64,000 bases of DNA from Sarcocystis neurona (Eukaryota > Apicomplexa > Conoidasida > Eucoccidiorida > Sarcocystidae): positions 134,657 to 198,656 of the forward strand of contig KL647302.1 of NCBI GenBank assembly GCA_000727475.1. Reading direction: 5' to 3'. This document shows, one piece after another, positions 11,080 to 23,160 of the stretch. The notes beneath the pieces were generated by a model. That model worked only from the letters and a program-made list of their open reading frames with translations. It was not told the DNA's origin and searched no databases. Both the position numbers and the translations under genes were made by a program. Numbering within the stretch: the stretch's first letter is position 1; each line of letters starts with the position of its first letter.

Positions 11080-11345
11080 TGCGTGTATATATATATATAT
11101 AAATATATGTATATATATATCCGTTTTTACGGGTGCACGCGTACACCTGCCTGTATACGTACACACAGTATCAGATAGACTAATGTCTGGTACATTGAGC
11201 GTGCATCAAACAGTGCGTACGAATTTGCGGACTCCTCTACCGAACCGTGCGTAGTGGGGCCTATTTAGGCTCTGGGTATAGAAGTACTTAAGGGATAAGC
11301 CTATATATGCGTATATATATATATATATGTATATGTATGTATGTA
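11080..11345. repeat. TA/TG microsatellite cluster
   Basis: TA runs occur at about 11083-11122 and again at 11304-11345 with short unique sequence between. The following stretch to 12190 has no gene I can support. An ATG-less 80-codon frame at 11649-11888 (plus) was not accepted. Confidence 0.65.
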
Positions 11346-12189
11346 TAGGTTCCAGCTAGATGGGTGCGCCTTATTTGGGTGGAGTAACAAAGTCTACTTA
11401 TTTCCACACCGACGCGAACGCGGTGGAGAAGCACGGAGACCGCGCACCGCGGTGCGTGTAGCACCACCAATACAAAAACATACATGCGGATAGGTATATT
11501 ACTACTTTGATATGTATGAATAAACGTACTTATGTACAGTCCGTACGTACAGTCCGAGAGAGCAGAACTCTGTATCTAGACACCTCTTCTGTCGTTTATA
11601 GTTCCGTGCTTCAGAGAACCACCGGGTTGTCTACTTCATAACAAGTGTGTGGCGCGGCCGCAAAGGAATTCTCCTTTTCTCCGTCTTTCTGGATACGTTC
11701 TGCGCTTAGTGCGAAAGGGACATCTACCTGCTTCAACTGCAGAAACATGCTTTGTAGCTTTGTGGGTACATTTTAGACGCGCAGACATGCAATTGGGCAT
11801 TGCTCCCGCTTTCCAGCCGTGTATTCCGTTTGGCGTGAAAACGACGGCGCGTGACGAACGTCTGTTTCTGACGTTACACGGAGAAATATAAGCGTGCTGG
11901 AGATTGATTATCAAACAAGGTGTACACATGGACTACATACTCTACAAATGTGTAGTCAGCATTGATTCTATCAACACTGAACCCCGGCAAATGAAGGCCG
12001 TGGGCGACCAGCGTAGCTCCTGCTGGTGCCGGTGCCGGTAGCAGTGCCTCTGCGGACGGGTTTTTCAGCGACTCCAGAAGGCGGAAAAAAAGAGATTCAC
12101 TCATCATTAAAGAGACGCTGTTTCACAGTGCGACACAATAGCAAACGAATAAACGGACACCGGTGCAATGAGCAATGGACGGAAACAGA

Positions 12190-13150
12190 ATGTCAACGAG
12201 GGAATGACAAATGACGCAGCACCGACGCACACCTCACACTGAAATGCGCAAGAAAGCTCCACGAAGGCGATCCCTTCCCACAACGAACAGAAATCACAAA
12301 TACATCATAAGACGGAAATATTGCAGAGGATTCTCCGTCGAATACAGAGAGCAAAGAGAATAATACGGAGACAATATCACGAAGATCGTTCACTTCATCT
12401 TCGAAGAAAATGAAAGTGAAATGACGACGCAAGGACACAAAGAGAGCACAGAGGAGTGCATACAGAAGAATAAGGGAGAGGAACCAATCTCGGACGGCGA
12501 AACCGAAAACCGAGGGTAACAACTTTCGCACCCTGGACCAAGGTTTTAGGTGGTGAACTGCTCCAGCGAGGTGGACACTGAAAAATCAAAGCTGCAGCGA
12601 AGGGGAAGTTGTGGAAAACGGGTGAGAGACCGAACTGGGGAAGGAAAACACAATGTGACAGGAAGAAGGGGAATAAAAACCGGAAAAGGAGGGAATCAAC
12701 AAAGTAGGAAAAACAGGAAACGTAAATGAGAGAAGAGGTGGACGAGTAAGAAACTCCTGGATGGCAAGAAAGGAAAGAGAGAAAAAAGATAAGATATTTT
12801 GCATTGTCGTCTGAAAAATAAAGATACCCGAGAGAAAACGAAATGGGTAGACATTGTAGGGATATACGCCAACTGTACAGAAATTGACAAGCAAAATTGA
12901 AATTGAAATGGTCAGACAAGTAACCACTGGAACACTGCTTTCTTTCCCTTGCTCTTCTCCATGTCCAACTCTTTTTCTTGTTCTTCCAGTACGCGCGCAC
13001 ACACGCTGGTTCTCTCCTTCCTTTTTCCTTCCTTCTTTCAGTCTTTTCGTCTTCTCTGTTGTCTTCTCAATCCCGGTAGTCTCCTTGCCCACTTCTCTCT
13101 CTTGCTGTCGAGCCTTTGCATCTTCTCAAATTCTTCGCGAAAACCAAGGA
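12190..13150. repeat. Purine-rich then pyrimidine-rich low-complexity block
   Basis: From about 12200 to 12930 the plus strand is A/G-rich, and from about 12940 to 13140 it turns C/T-rich. Long frames on either strand follow the composition, have no conserved features, and are not called. Confidence 0.6.
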
Positions 13151-13654
13151 ATACCTCCCAGTGCCCCAGAAAGGACCCCAACGACATGAGAAGAAAAACT
13201 TCGTAGCTTCGTTCACCACCGTTTAGTCCTCGGAAGATCCTAGCACACCCCAGATCCTTGCCCCACATGTAAAAATACATGTGTGTGCTTATATACACGA
13301 GTACACATGCATGAATACACGTATGCATACGCTGAGCAAGCAACGTACGTCTCTCAACCACATTCACCATACATCTATACACGAACATTTAAACACATAT
13401 ACAGAGACAGAAGCATAGTTTGGTTACGTACATACATATATATATATAGTCCAAAAGATAAATATAGTCATATACATATATATGTGTAGAAATTCGGCGG
13501 GGTCGTTCCCACCCGTTTGCACTACCTTGTCTAAAGCTGTCTACCGGAATTTCACCAGCGGCAACGTCCAAAGCAACAGATTACAGGGGTGCGATTGTAC
13601 AGCGGCACCAAAACTGTTGAACGGCCACACGTATGCGCACAGAAGAACGGCGCC

Positions 13655-13706
13655 GCCTTCAACTGCACAACCGCTGTACCGCCTTCAACTGCACAACCCC
13701 TGTACA
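13655..13706. repeat. 26-bp tandem repeat, two copies
   Basis: GCCTTCAACTGCACAACC followed by a short variable tail is present at 13655 and again at 13681. It lies in a spacer with no gene. Confidence 0.75.
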
Positions 13707-13819
13707 TGCATCTGGAGACGGAAATCGGTCACTACGGAAAGGTCCTATCTTGCTTAAACATACTCAAATCTAACCAGGGCCTATCGTGTCTACAACACAC
13801 CCGTGGATCGGTCCTTCGA

Positions 13820-14275
13820 CATTTCCATATATATATATATATATATGATTATACGTGTACATATATACAATAGGCACGCACACGAGTACGCACGTGTGCG
13901 CGTACGGCTCCATGTGAAATGACAACGGTATGCCTGTAGATTTGTACATGTTTATATACACGCACACACAAATATATGCAGACCCATGCACATCCTCTTG
14001 GACACGTACATGTTTCCTCATGACTTCATACAAATGTCCACACGAATGTGCATACACATTAAAATTGCACGCACGGCTACACACGAGCGTTTCAAACGTC
14101 TGCAGTATATCAAATACTTCTGCATATACATACATATATATATACACACACTACATTTGATATGTAGATATATCCGTCTATCCTGTGCCTACATACATAC
14201 ACACATACATGTATATCACTGTACGCACGCACACATAGATAGCCAGCATATATATATATATATACTATCGCATAC
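13820..14275. repeat. TA/CA microsatellite-rich spacer
   Basis: Alternating TA, CA and TACA runs fill this stretch. Frames encode Tyr/Ile/His strings only. No gene is supported. Confidence 0.65.
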
Positions 14276-14479
14276 CCTTTGCAGGTGTTACGAAGTATCT
14301 GTCGGGGCACCTCCCTCAGAATGTTGTTTCGCCGGTTCTTGGAACAACTCGGCACGAGGAAAGCAAGCTCCACATACATCCTGCAGCAGCAACCGAAAAG
14401 TCAGCGAGACAAACAAAGACGAAGTACAGGACGGAAAAACAGTGCGTCGACGAGTGTGTAGTAAGTCGTTGAGCACTAA

Positions 14480-14970
14480 AGAACACTAAATATTACAAAA
14501 GAAAACCGACGAAGGAAAACAACGTCACAGAAGAAATGAAAACGGACGAAACTGGCACAAGGCTGTCGCTAAATACATTTGCAGCACCGTAAACAGCCGT
14601 ACGGGCGCCGATCTATTGGACCTCGTTCAGAAGGACAGGAAGAAGAGAAAGGGAAGTACTTTCTCTCAAAAGCCGTGGAGGTACACATCCCGTAGTGCAC
14701 GTTATGTACACGTGTGGCCGCGGCAGGTGCGCGACGAAACAACCAGCGAAGCTACAAGAGGACGAGACGCAAGAAGAGAACTGGAATACAGGGGACAAAG
14801 AAGACGAAGAAGAAGAGGGGAAGGAGAAGAAAAAGGCGAAAGAAAGAGGAGACAAAAAGAAGGACAAGAAGGAAGGAGATAGAAAAAAAAAGTAGAAAGG
14901 AGGAAGCATAATGGAAGGAGAAGAGGAGAAGCAAAAGACGCGAAGAGGGCAGCAGGTTATATAAGCAGCA
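14480..14970. repeat. Purine-rich (GAA/AGA) low-complexity block
   Basis: The plus strand is A/G-rich, densest from 14740 to 14920. It yields Lys/Glu/Arg-rich frames on plus and Ser/Phe/Leu-rich frames on minus. No splice-consistent gene emerges from it. It lies downstream of the 3' end of NAA15. Confidence 0.6.
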
Positions 14971-15610
14971 GCAACATGTACTATGAAGATCATCATACTA
15001 CTACTAGCATCAGCCGCAGCCAGAGGAGCCGCACAGAGGACAAGCCGCAGCAGAAAACGCAGTGTCGTTTCGAGCACGGAAAAGATATAACTGCAAGAGG
15101 CATCACGAGGACGGGAAATTTCCTTTACCACATCACGTTGTCCGCACAGTGTGCAGCTGCCCCACAAAAGAACGAAGAATCCCCAGAACTCTTAGTCTTC
15201 CCCAACCTTTTCCCCGCCAGCCGTTCAAAGACGGCCGTACGTCACGTGGTTATTATACGTACGTACACAGCCACATTGCGACCGCGGTAAAAACATATAC
15301 ACATATATACACATATACATATATACATGTATATATATATGTATAGGTCAGAGAGAGAGAGGCGTACATACATGTGTACAAATAGAGGAATATTTGTTAA
15401 GGGAAAGAGAAATTGCTGGACATTTATACGCATTTACACAGATGTCACACAGATGTCATACCAAGAGCCTCGGACGCAGGGAAAGAGAAGAGAGGGACAA
15501 CACGCACCACCTTCTTGCGTAACCACAAACAACTGCGTCCCACACGCGCTCTCACGTACACACAATTGCACCTATAAGCCATGCGTCTACCCAGATGCAC
15601 ACAACGGCAT

Positions 15611-15666
15611 TAGCGTATACCTGATTTTATCTAGAAAAATAGCGTATACCTGATTTTATCTAGGAA
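15611..15666. repeat. 29-bp tandem repeat, two copies
   Basis: TAGCGTATACCTGATTTTAT plus a short A-rich tail occurs at 15611 and again at 15640, nearly identical. The rest of 14971-16640 is spacer with TA and CA runs and no supported gene. One or more last exons of NAA15 could still hide here. Confidence 0.8.
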
Positions 15667-16641
15667 ATAGATACACTCTCTTCGAAGAAGTGTTATGGGT
15701 AGTGCACGGCTGAGACGCATCAAATCGCTACCGTCAAACGTTGCAGCTTGCTGCTATCAACGCACGGGGTTAAGCGGTTCTCACATCTCTTCTGCGCCTC
15801 TTCCGTGCTTTTCACAAACATGTCTGTCGCCAAAGAGACGTGAAAACATATATTTATATACCAGTTCCAGGCACAGTGACTCGGAGTGCAGCCAGAAACA
15901 TATATATATCTATATATATATATATGTATACGTAGACAAGTCTCTGTACACCTAGAAATATATGTACATATATATATATATTTCCACAGACAAGCCTCTG
16001 GACACCTGCACACGTACAGACCGAAGCGTACCTATACTGTACCTGTGTTCATATACATACGTATACAAGTAGACGCGAGGAGCACACACAGATGTACGAC
16101 GCCACCGAACGCACATACAGGTATCATTATAAACAACCGCCCAGAGTGATGCAACTACGTTTATCCCTATGTAGAAGCGTACTTGCATGGGTGTACGAAT
16201 GCAGTCGGGTACTTCACACGCGTGCGTACTTGGTCGTACATATATGTCAGTGCAGAGCAGTACAGTGCAACTACCTAAAGATACATAAATATATATAAGA
16301 AAATGTATGTGCAGATGACAAGTATGTGGAAGCAGCTATACGTGTGTACGTATACACATATATGTGTATGTGTGGCAGTTTTCGGCCTCAGCTAAACACA
16401 GAGACATTCGTATACACATACACGTACAGATGAAGAAACAACCGTACACTCACGTACATACAGCAGGCAGACATCGGTTGGTCGGCGATATGCATTCATG
16501 AGTACCACGTACACTAATCATCGACATACGCAAACACCACACTATATACATTTATATTTGTAGGCATATACATATTATATATATATTTATTATAGACGTG
16601 TACAGGTGTTCCGGTGAAAGTGTGTGTGCATCCCCATTAGA

Positions 16642-19600
16642 CTAAATACGTGCAGGCGTCTGTGTACAGTCCCCACTGAAAATATGTGGTGTGCTTACTC
16701 GAAACTGCGCTAGTGCAGCAGCAGCGCGAGGGTTGTTGGGAGGCAGCAGGCGCAGCGTCTCGTAGAGCTGCTCGCATTCCCGCAACGTCGGCATGTCGTT
16801 AATGCGGAGGTTTTCTTCGGGGAGAGGAGGAAAGGGTTGGAACTGCAGAAACGCAATTTCCGTGGGTTCTTCAAGACGCTCGGGGCACAGCAGCACCGCG
16901 CGCACCGCTGCACACAACGCGACGACACAGGAAAAAATCGCTTTTTTCATGCAAAGCCAAAAAGCAGGTCCTTTCGGAAGGGAAAGAACTACCCTTCCTT
17001 TCACCACACACAGTTCAAATACACGCACACAGGCATGGACCCTAATACACCTGCATCGTAGGCAAATCCATAGAGACACCGGTCCAGCAACACTGCACAC
17101 AGGAGTGTAGTAGTAGTAGTAGCAGTAGTAGTAGTACTGGTAGTAACAGTAGCAGCGGTAGTACTGGAGTCCGAGTACGAACAGTTGTATCAGCATAATA
17201 GTAGTTGTTGTAGTAGTTGGAGTAGTATTGGAGTGGTAACATTGATGACTGTATTAGTAGTAGTAGTAGCAGCAGCAGTAGTACTAGTGTAGTAGTAGTA
17301 GTAGTACTACTACTACTACTACTGCTAGTACTAGAGTAGCAATAGTACCTGTAGGAGACTTAATAGTGCTACAGTACTAGATGGATGATACTATGGACAA
17401 AGGTAGCGCAATAGTTGTGCTCTAGTAGCACGGTAGTGAACTACTACAGGTGGGCAGGCCTGTACTTGTTCTGTAGTACAGTAATGTAGTGGTACGGTAG
17501 TAGTCGCACGACTTGTACGAATATCGCACTGCAGTAGGATACGAGTACATAGCAGCGTAGTAATGCCGCAGCAGAGTGACACAGTAATGCAGCTCTAGTA
17601 GTAGTCGTAGTAGTGAAGGTGACACAGCCCTTGAATCGAACAAGTATTCGCACGTGTAGTACATAAGAGTAGTCCTTAGGTGGAGGGAGGGACGGGAACA
17701 AGAAGACGAGGCCGGCAACGTGGCAGGAAGAGACAAAGAAGGAAAACATTCCTCCGTGCGGAGACGCACAAAAAGACATGGATACGCTGGCTGCAACAGA
17801 GGATGAAATTTCAGCAAGCCGCAACGGGATGCACAGCATCTGCAACAAAACGTGCAAGCAGCTCTGTGTGCAGGAACTCAAACCCCACATGGAAGCTGTT
17901 GCTGCTGCTACTCCTGTGGATGCTGCTGCTGTAGCTGCTATGGCGTGGTGCTGGGTGGTCCTGTGGCTACTACGTATCAAAGTGATATGTCTGTGTGTAC
18001 CTGTGAGCGTTCAGATCGTTTGGTAGATAACGTCTCTGTCTGTGTGTAAAAATATCACCCTGCGCAGCACGCGCGCTCGCTGCTGCGACTGCTACTGTTC
18101 CTGCTGCAGTCGTTGCCCCTGCGTTGCTCCCGCTGCTGCACCTGTTATTGTGGCGGTCACTGCGACTGTTTCCCCTGCTGTTCATATTCCTGCTGCGGCT
18201 GCTGCGGTCGTAGCCCTCTGCCGCTGCTGCTGTTACTGCTGCTGCTGCGGCGGCTGTTGGTCCTGCTGTTGCAGTTTGGTACTGGAGCAGCAGTTGCTGG
18301 TGCTGCTATTTCTGTTGCTGTGGCCGGGGGGGTTATGAACAACAACTACATACCAGCTCTACGAAGGCGGAAATTCCACGGGTTTGCTTCGCATGCGCTG
18401 AGGATGCTGCGCCAGTGCTCCTGTCCTGCTGCTCGAAGCAATGCAGCGTTGCGACCACTTCTTCCTTCTTCTTTGCCCTGCGCCGCTTCTTCTTCATCTT
18501 TTATTCCCAGAGACGGCATGAGTTGCTGCAGCGCTGCTCGAACCACTGGCGCCGTCGTATCCGCGTCCAGCGTTTCTAAAGCAACTGCACCACCAGCAGG
18601 AGCAGCGTCAGCGGCAGCAGCAGCATGGCAGAGAAAAGAAAACCAGGAAATGGACGCGTCCAGAAGTGCGAGAAACCCCAAAAAGACGAAGATGTGTGCG
18701 AAGATGGTGAACGAGTACAGGAGATAAGAAAAAGGGAGAAAATACTCAAAAGAAGAGGAAAGGGAGAGAAAGGACCCATGCAGACTTCGACGTGATCGAT
18801 AGGAAAATTGAGCAAACTGCGCAGGATGATATCTTCACACACAGACAGAGACGTTCTTTACCAAACGACCTGAACACTCTCAGGTACACACACACACACA
18901 CGCGTATCACTCACATACGTATACGCGGCTGGTTACATATGTAGACATACACATATATATACACATATATAGATACATGTGTACAGACACACACACGTAG
19001 ACAAATAGAGAGCAAGCAGAGTTACGGGCGAGCAACGAGGTAAAAGACAAAGAAGCAGCGTCTTTACCGCAAGAGGAGGGGGTGCAGAAGACAAACAAAA
19101 AAGGAAGAACACGCAAAATTCAAGCGGGAATGAAGAAAACAAGAGGAGGCAGCAGTAAGAGGTTCATGAACAAAGATCTACTAATACTATCCACAGACTG
19201 CTGACAATAAATCGAAACACCGTTGTGTGCTGCCCACGTTCTGTTGCGTACAAAGCTCCCCCGCGCTTCCGCTTTCCACCCAGCTTTCTCTACCTTGCTT
19301 TCATCTGCGCAGGGAGCTGGAATACAAGACAGAGTGCGTATGTGTATCTCTCTCTCTTCTCTTTTTGAATCCCTATGTGCCTCTGTACCCACACGCTGTT
19401 GGCTTTTTTTGAAGGGAAAACTGCAAAGGAAGCGTTGGCGACGAATCCGTTTCCTTGAGACGGCAAAACGTGGGCGCCGCGGTGGAAGTCGAGGCAGCGG
19501 TCGCAAGGCAGACGCGAAACTGACGCTTCAGATCTACTCTTCTTCAGTAAATGTCCACGCGCTGCCCTCACTATCCCTCTACGCACACATATGCCAATAT

Positions 19601-22600
19601 ACCCACGTATACACACCTCTACGCATATACGTAGGTGTGCGGCTCTCTGTTCTCCCCCCTGTCCCTCCTCTCGCTCCCTAGCTATATACACGTGTAGACA
19701 CCCGTATGGGAGGACGTGAAGAAAAGCGCCTTTCTCTTACTGGGAGACGAAAAGAAGTGAAGAAGAAGAGGCAGCAGCCGCGGAGAAAGCGTGTCTTTAT
19801 TCGTGAGCCTCCACAAGCGCATCGCAGCGAAGATCATCGCGAGCCCGTTGCCTGAGGACCAGCGTCGACAAAGAAGTTGCAGTGGGCTTCACTTTGACTG
19901 CCGCTCTTCGCTGCGGCTGTGGATGTACACACCACGCCACTAGAAACAACGAGGCGGGTGCGGTGCACACCAAGACAAAGAAATAAAAATACCGGCGCTT
20001 CACCAGGCGCCGGGCGATGTGCACAGAGCGGTCATCTGCCCTGTTTACGTCTGCACCTACACACACATACGTACACACGTATATATACATACACATGTAT
20101 ATATGTATATATATACGTATACGGATTCACATGTATGTACTGAAGAGCGAGACAGGTATCCACATACACGAACATACATCGACACGAATGGAGGAATACG
20201 GAGAAAGAGAAACTGGAGAAGAAAGCGAACCTTATATCCGTACACATGTACAAATGTGTGGTTATACACATAGAGTTACATACAATATACACAAGAACAC
20301 AGAGACGCATACCTACACAGGGATACGTACATATAATATATATATATATATGTATATATATAGGGTTGTGCAGACGTATAGTCATATGGGTGACCGTCGT
20401 GTTTACCCATGAACGGAGAAAGAAGTTTGAAAGGTGTGTACCATACGTTTTCTCATTGCGTAATGATAGTGGAGAACATGGGTGTGTTCGTCTTCGGTGG
20501 CAGCAAGCAGCAGCTCATGCAGCACTGCTTCAACTTGTAGCAGAGGATCTTTTTCGAGCAGCGCCACTCCCGACGGGTCATCTGTAGCGTTTGCGCCAGC
20601 TGCTGCTCCTCCTCCTCCTTTGCCTTCTCCTCCTGCTGCGCCTCCCTTCCCCGCCCCGCCTGCTGCTCCCTTGCCTCCTCTTCCTGCTGCCACAGGTGCT
20701 CCTGCGGTTACTGCTCCTGCTGCTGCTGCGCCGGCCGCGGACCCTGGCACCAGGCCATTGATCACACTCTCCGCCTTCGCTGTCTTCTGGCCCCGCTGGA
20801 GACTCGGTGAAGCAGTTGTTGCTGCAGCAGAAGCGGCACTTTTCTTGCGTTTGCTGCTGCTGCTGCCCTCGCCTCCTCCTGCAGCTGCGCCCGCGTGGCC
20901 ACTCTTCCCACTCCCTGCTCCTCCGCCGCCCCCCCCTTTGCCATTCCCCCCCCCCCCCCTCCTGCTGTTGCCGCCTGAGCCTGAGTCTCCGCAGCGAACG
21001 CCTTCGCCCGTTCCTTCGCTTCCCGCACGTCTACTGCGCCGTCGAAAATCGAGAAATACGTGCGGATGTACCGTCGAGCTGCTCGACGGAGGAAGCTGCA
21101 GCAGTGGCACGCAAACGCAGACAAAACTCACTTGTTGCTGGAGAGAAACAGCAATCCTCTTTACACACACGTACACATTTATATATATCTCTACACAAGT
21201 GTATACGGGTAAATGCATACAGAGACTAATATAAACAGGTACATACATTCAGAAGACAAAAAAGTGCAGATATGCGGACGCCTCCTCATATGTCTCCGAT
21301 GGAAGGAAAAAGAGTGGAGAGCGCAGAAGAGAGCAAAACGAGAGAAGGCAGCGGAGGAACACAGCGGGAGACGCGGGCTGAAATAGAGACACCATCGCCC
21401 ATGAATAAGAAGGGGAGATGGAGATGCAGGAAGGACAATGAGAGAGAAGAGAGAGAGAGACACAGCGGAAAGAAGCACAGAGAAGGACGTAGGGGGTGAT
21501 GGGTAGACGGAGAACGGCCGGCACAGAAGAAGGGCGAGACGACACGAGAGAAGGGGACAACACACACATAATTCGAGGAAAACAAAAGAAAGGTGAAACA
21601 GAGCCATAAACATACAAGCAGACACAGGAGAAGAGAAGGGGAGCAAGAAAGACACGCCCAGCTTCAGAAAACGGAGAGAGACGAGAGGAAGACAGAGACG
21701 AAGAAAACAGCAACTGGGGCACACAGAGCGAGACAGACTGCTGCTGCGAAATCGAGACACACGTCAGAGTAACAGAAACGAAGGGAGACATAATCAAAGG
21801 GTGTGAACAGCAGCAGGTGGACGCGACGAAGAAGTCCAGAATCTTTCTCTGTCGCTGTCTTTGTCTCGCCCTTCCTCATTTGCATTTCGCCTCCTCTCTC
21901 ATTCTGCTGCGCTTCCGAACCTTTTCTCTGTGTCTCTCTGTGTCCGTCTCTTCTCCTCTTGCTCCTTCCCGTCCTTCTGCCCCCCGCGTCTCCCCTCTTG
22001 CCGGCTGTGTGTCTCCCCGTCTCCCTCTGTCTCCCCGTCTCTCTCTATTCTGTCATCCCCCACGTTCGGTGGTCTTTGCCTCCGACTCCCTCCTCCTTTC
22101 CCTCCTCCTCCTCTTCCCTCTTCTTCTGCTGCTCTTTCGTTATTTTTTCGTCTTGCCGTTTTTCTCTTCTTTCTCTTCTCCCGCTCCGTCCCATTCCCCG
22201 CCTCTTCTTTTTCTTCGTCTCTGTCTTCCCCTCTCTGTCTCTGCGTCTCTCCCCTCTATCTTCCTCGCACTCCCCTTCTCTTTGCGTTCCTCACCGTCTC
22301 GTCCCTTTCCACCCTCTCTGCTTTCCATCCTCCCCTCCGCCTTATCCTCGCTTTTTCTCCCTTCTCCCCTATACTCTATGTTATCTTCTCCCCCGCCGCA
22401 CCGTCGTCGCCCTGCTCCTTCTCCTCCCCGTCGGCCTCATGCGTCGCACTCTCTTCTCTGTTGTTCCTCCGCTGGGTTGCTTCTCTCGCTTTTTCTTCCT
22501 CTTCCACTTCTCTCCCCAGGCTTCTCTTTGCACCGAAGAAAGGGCCGCACGCAGACAGAAGGGAACAAGGAGAGCGCTACAGAGAGGAACGGAGAGATAC

Positions 22601-23121
22601 TGTCGTGTGCGTACAGATGAGAGAAGAGGGTGTCCTGCATGCGCAGGAAGCTTATGTACGCGCGGTAGGCGAAGCGGCGGAGACAGTAGGGATGGAAATC
22701 AAACTGGTCATCGCGAATGTCGTGGAAATGCTTCAAAACGCAGGAAAATTCGTAGAGAGCCGGGCCAACGAGTCCTCTTCGCAAGTGCTGCTTCCCCATC
22801 TTCTGCTCCAGCCACATGCACTGCATCCCATGCAGTCCCTCCGCGTCCGACTGTCTGCTGAAAAGTCTCGCCGTCGCTGCTGCTTGTTCTCCTTTATTTA
22901 CTCGCAGCAAATAGTTGCATGCCTTCGTATTGAGGTACCTGCTCGACCCATCCAAATAGACCAAATCAACCAGAATCCCAGACATACATGCACACACACA
23001 CACACACACAGGTTCATATGCGTGCAAATATACATATATATATACATATATATACATATATACATACGTATAAACATGTATATACAGCGAGATACACATT
23101 TGTATGCGGATGCGTGTGTGG

Positions 23122-23160
<39 letters not shown>

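Noticed and set aside
11649..11888. 80-codon plus-strand frame with protein-like composition
   Set aside because: No ATG, no splice partners found, no recognised domain.
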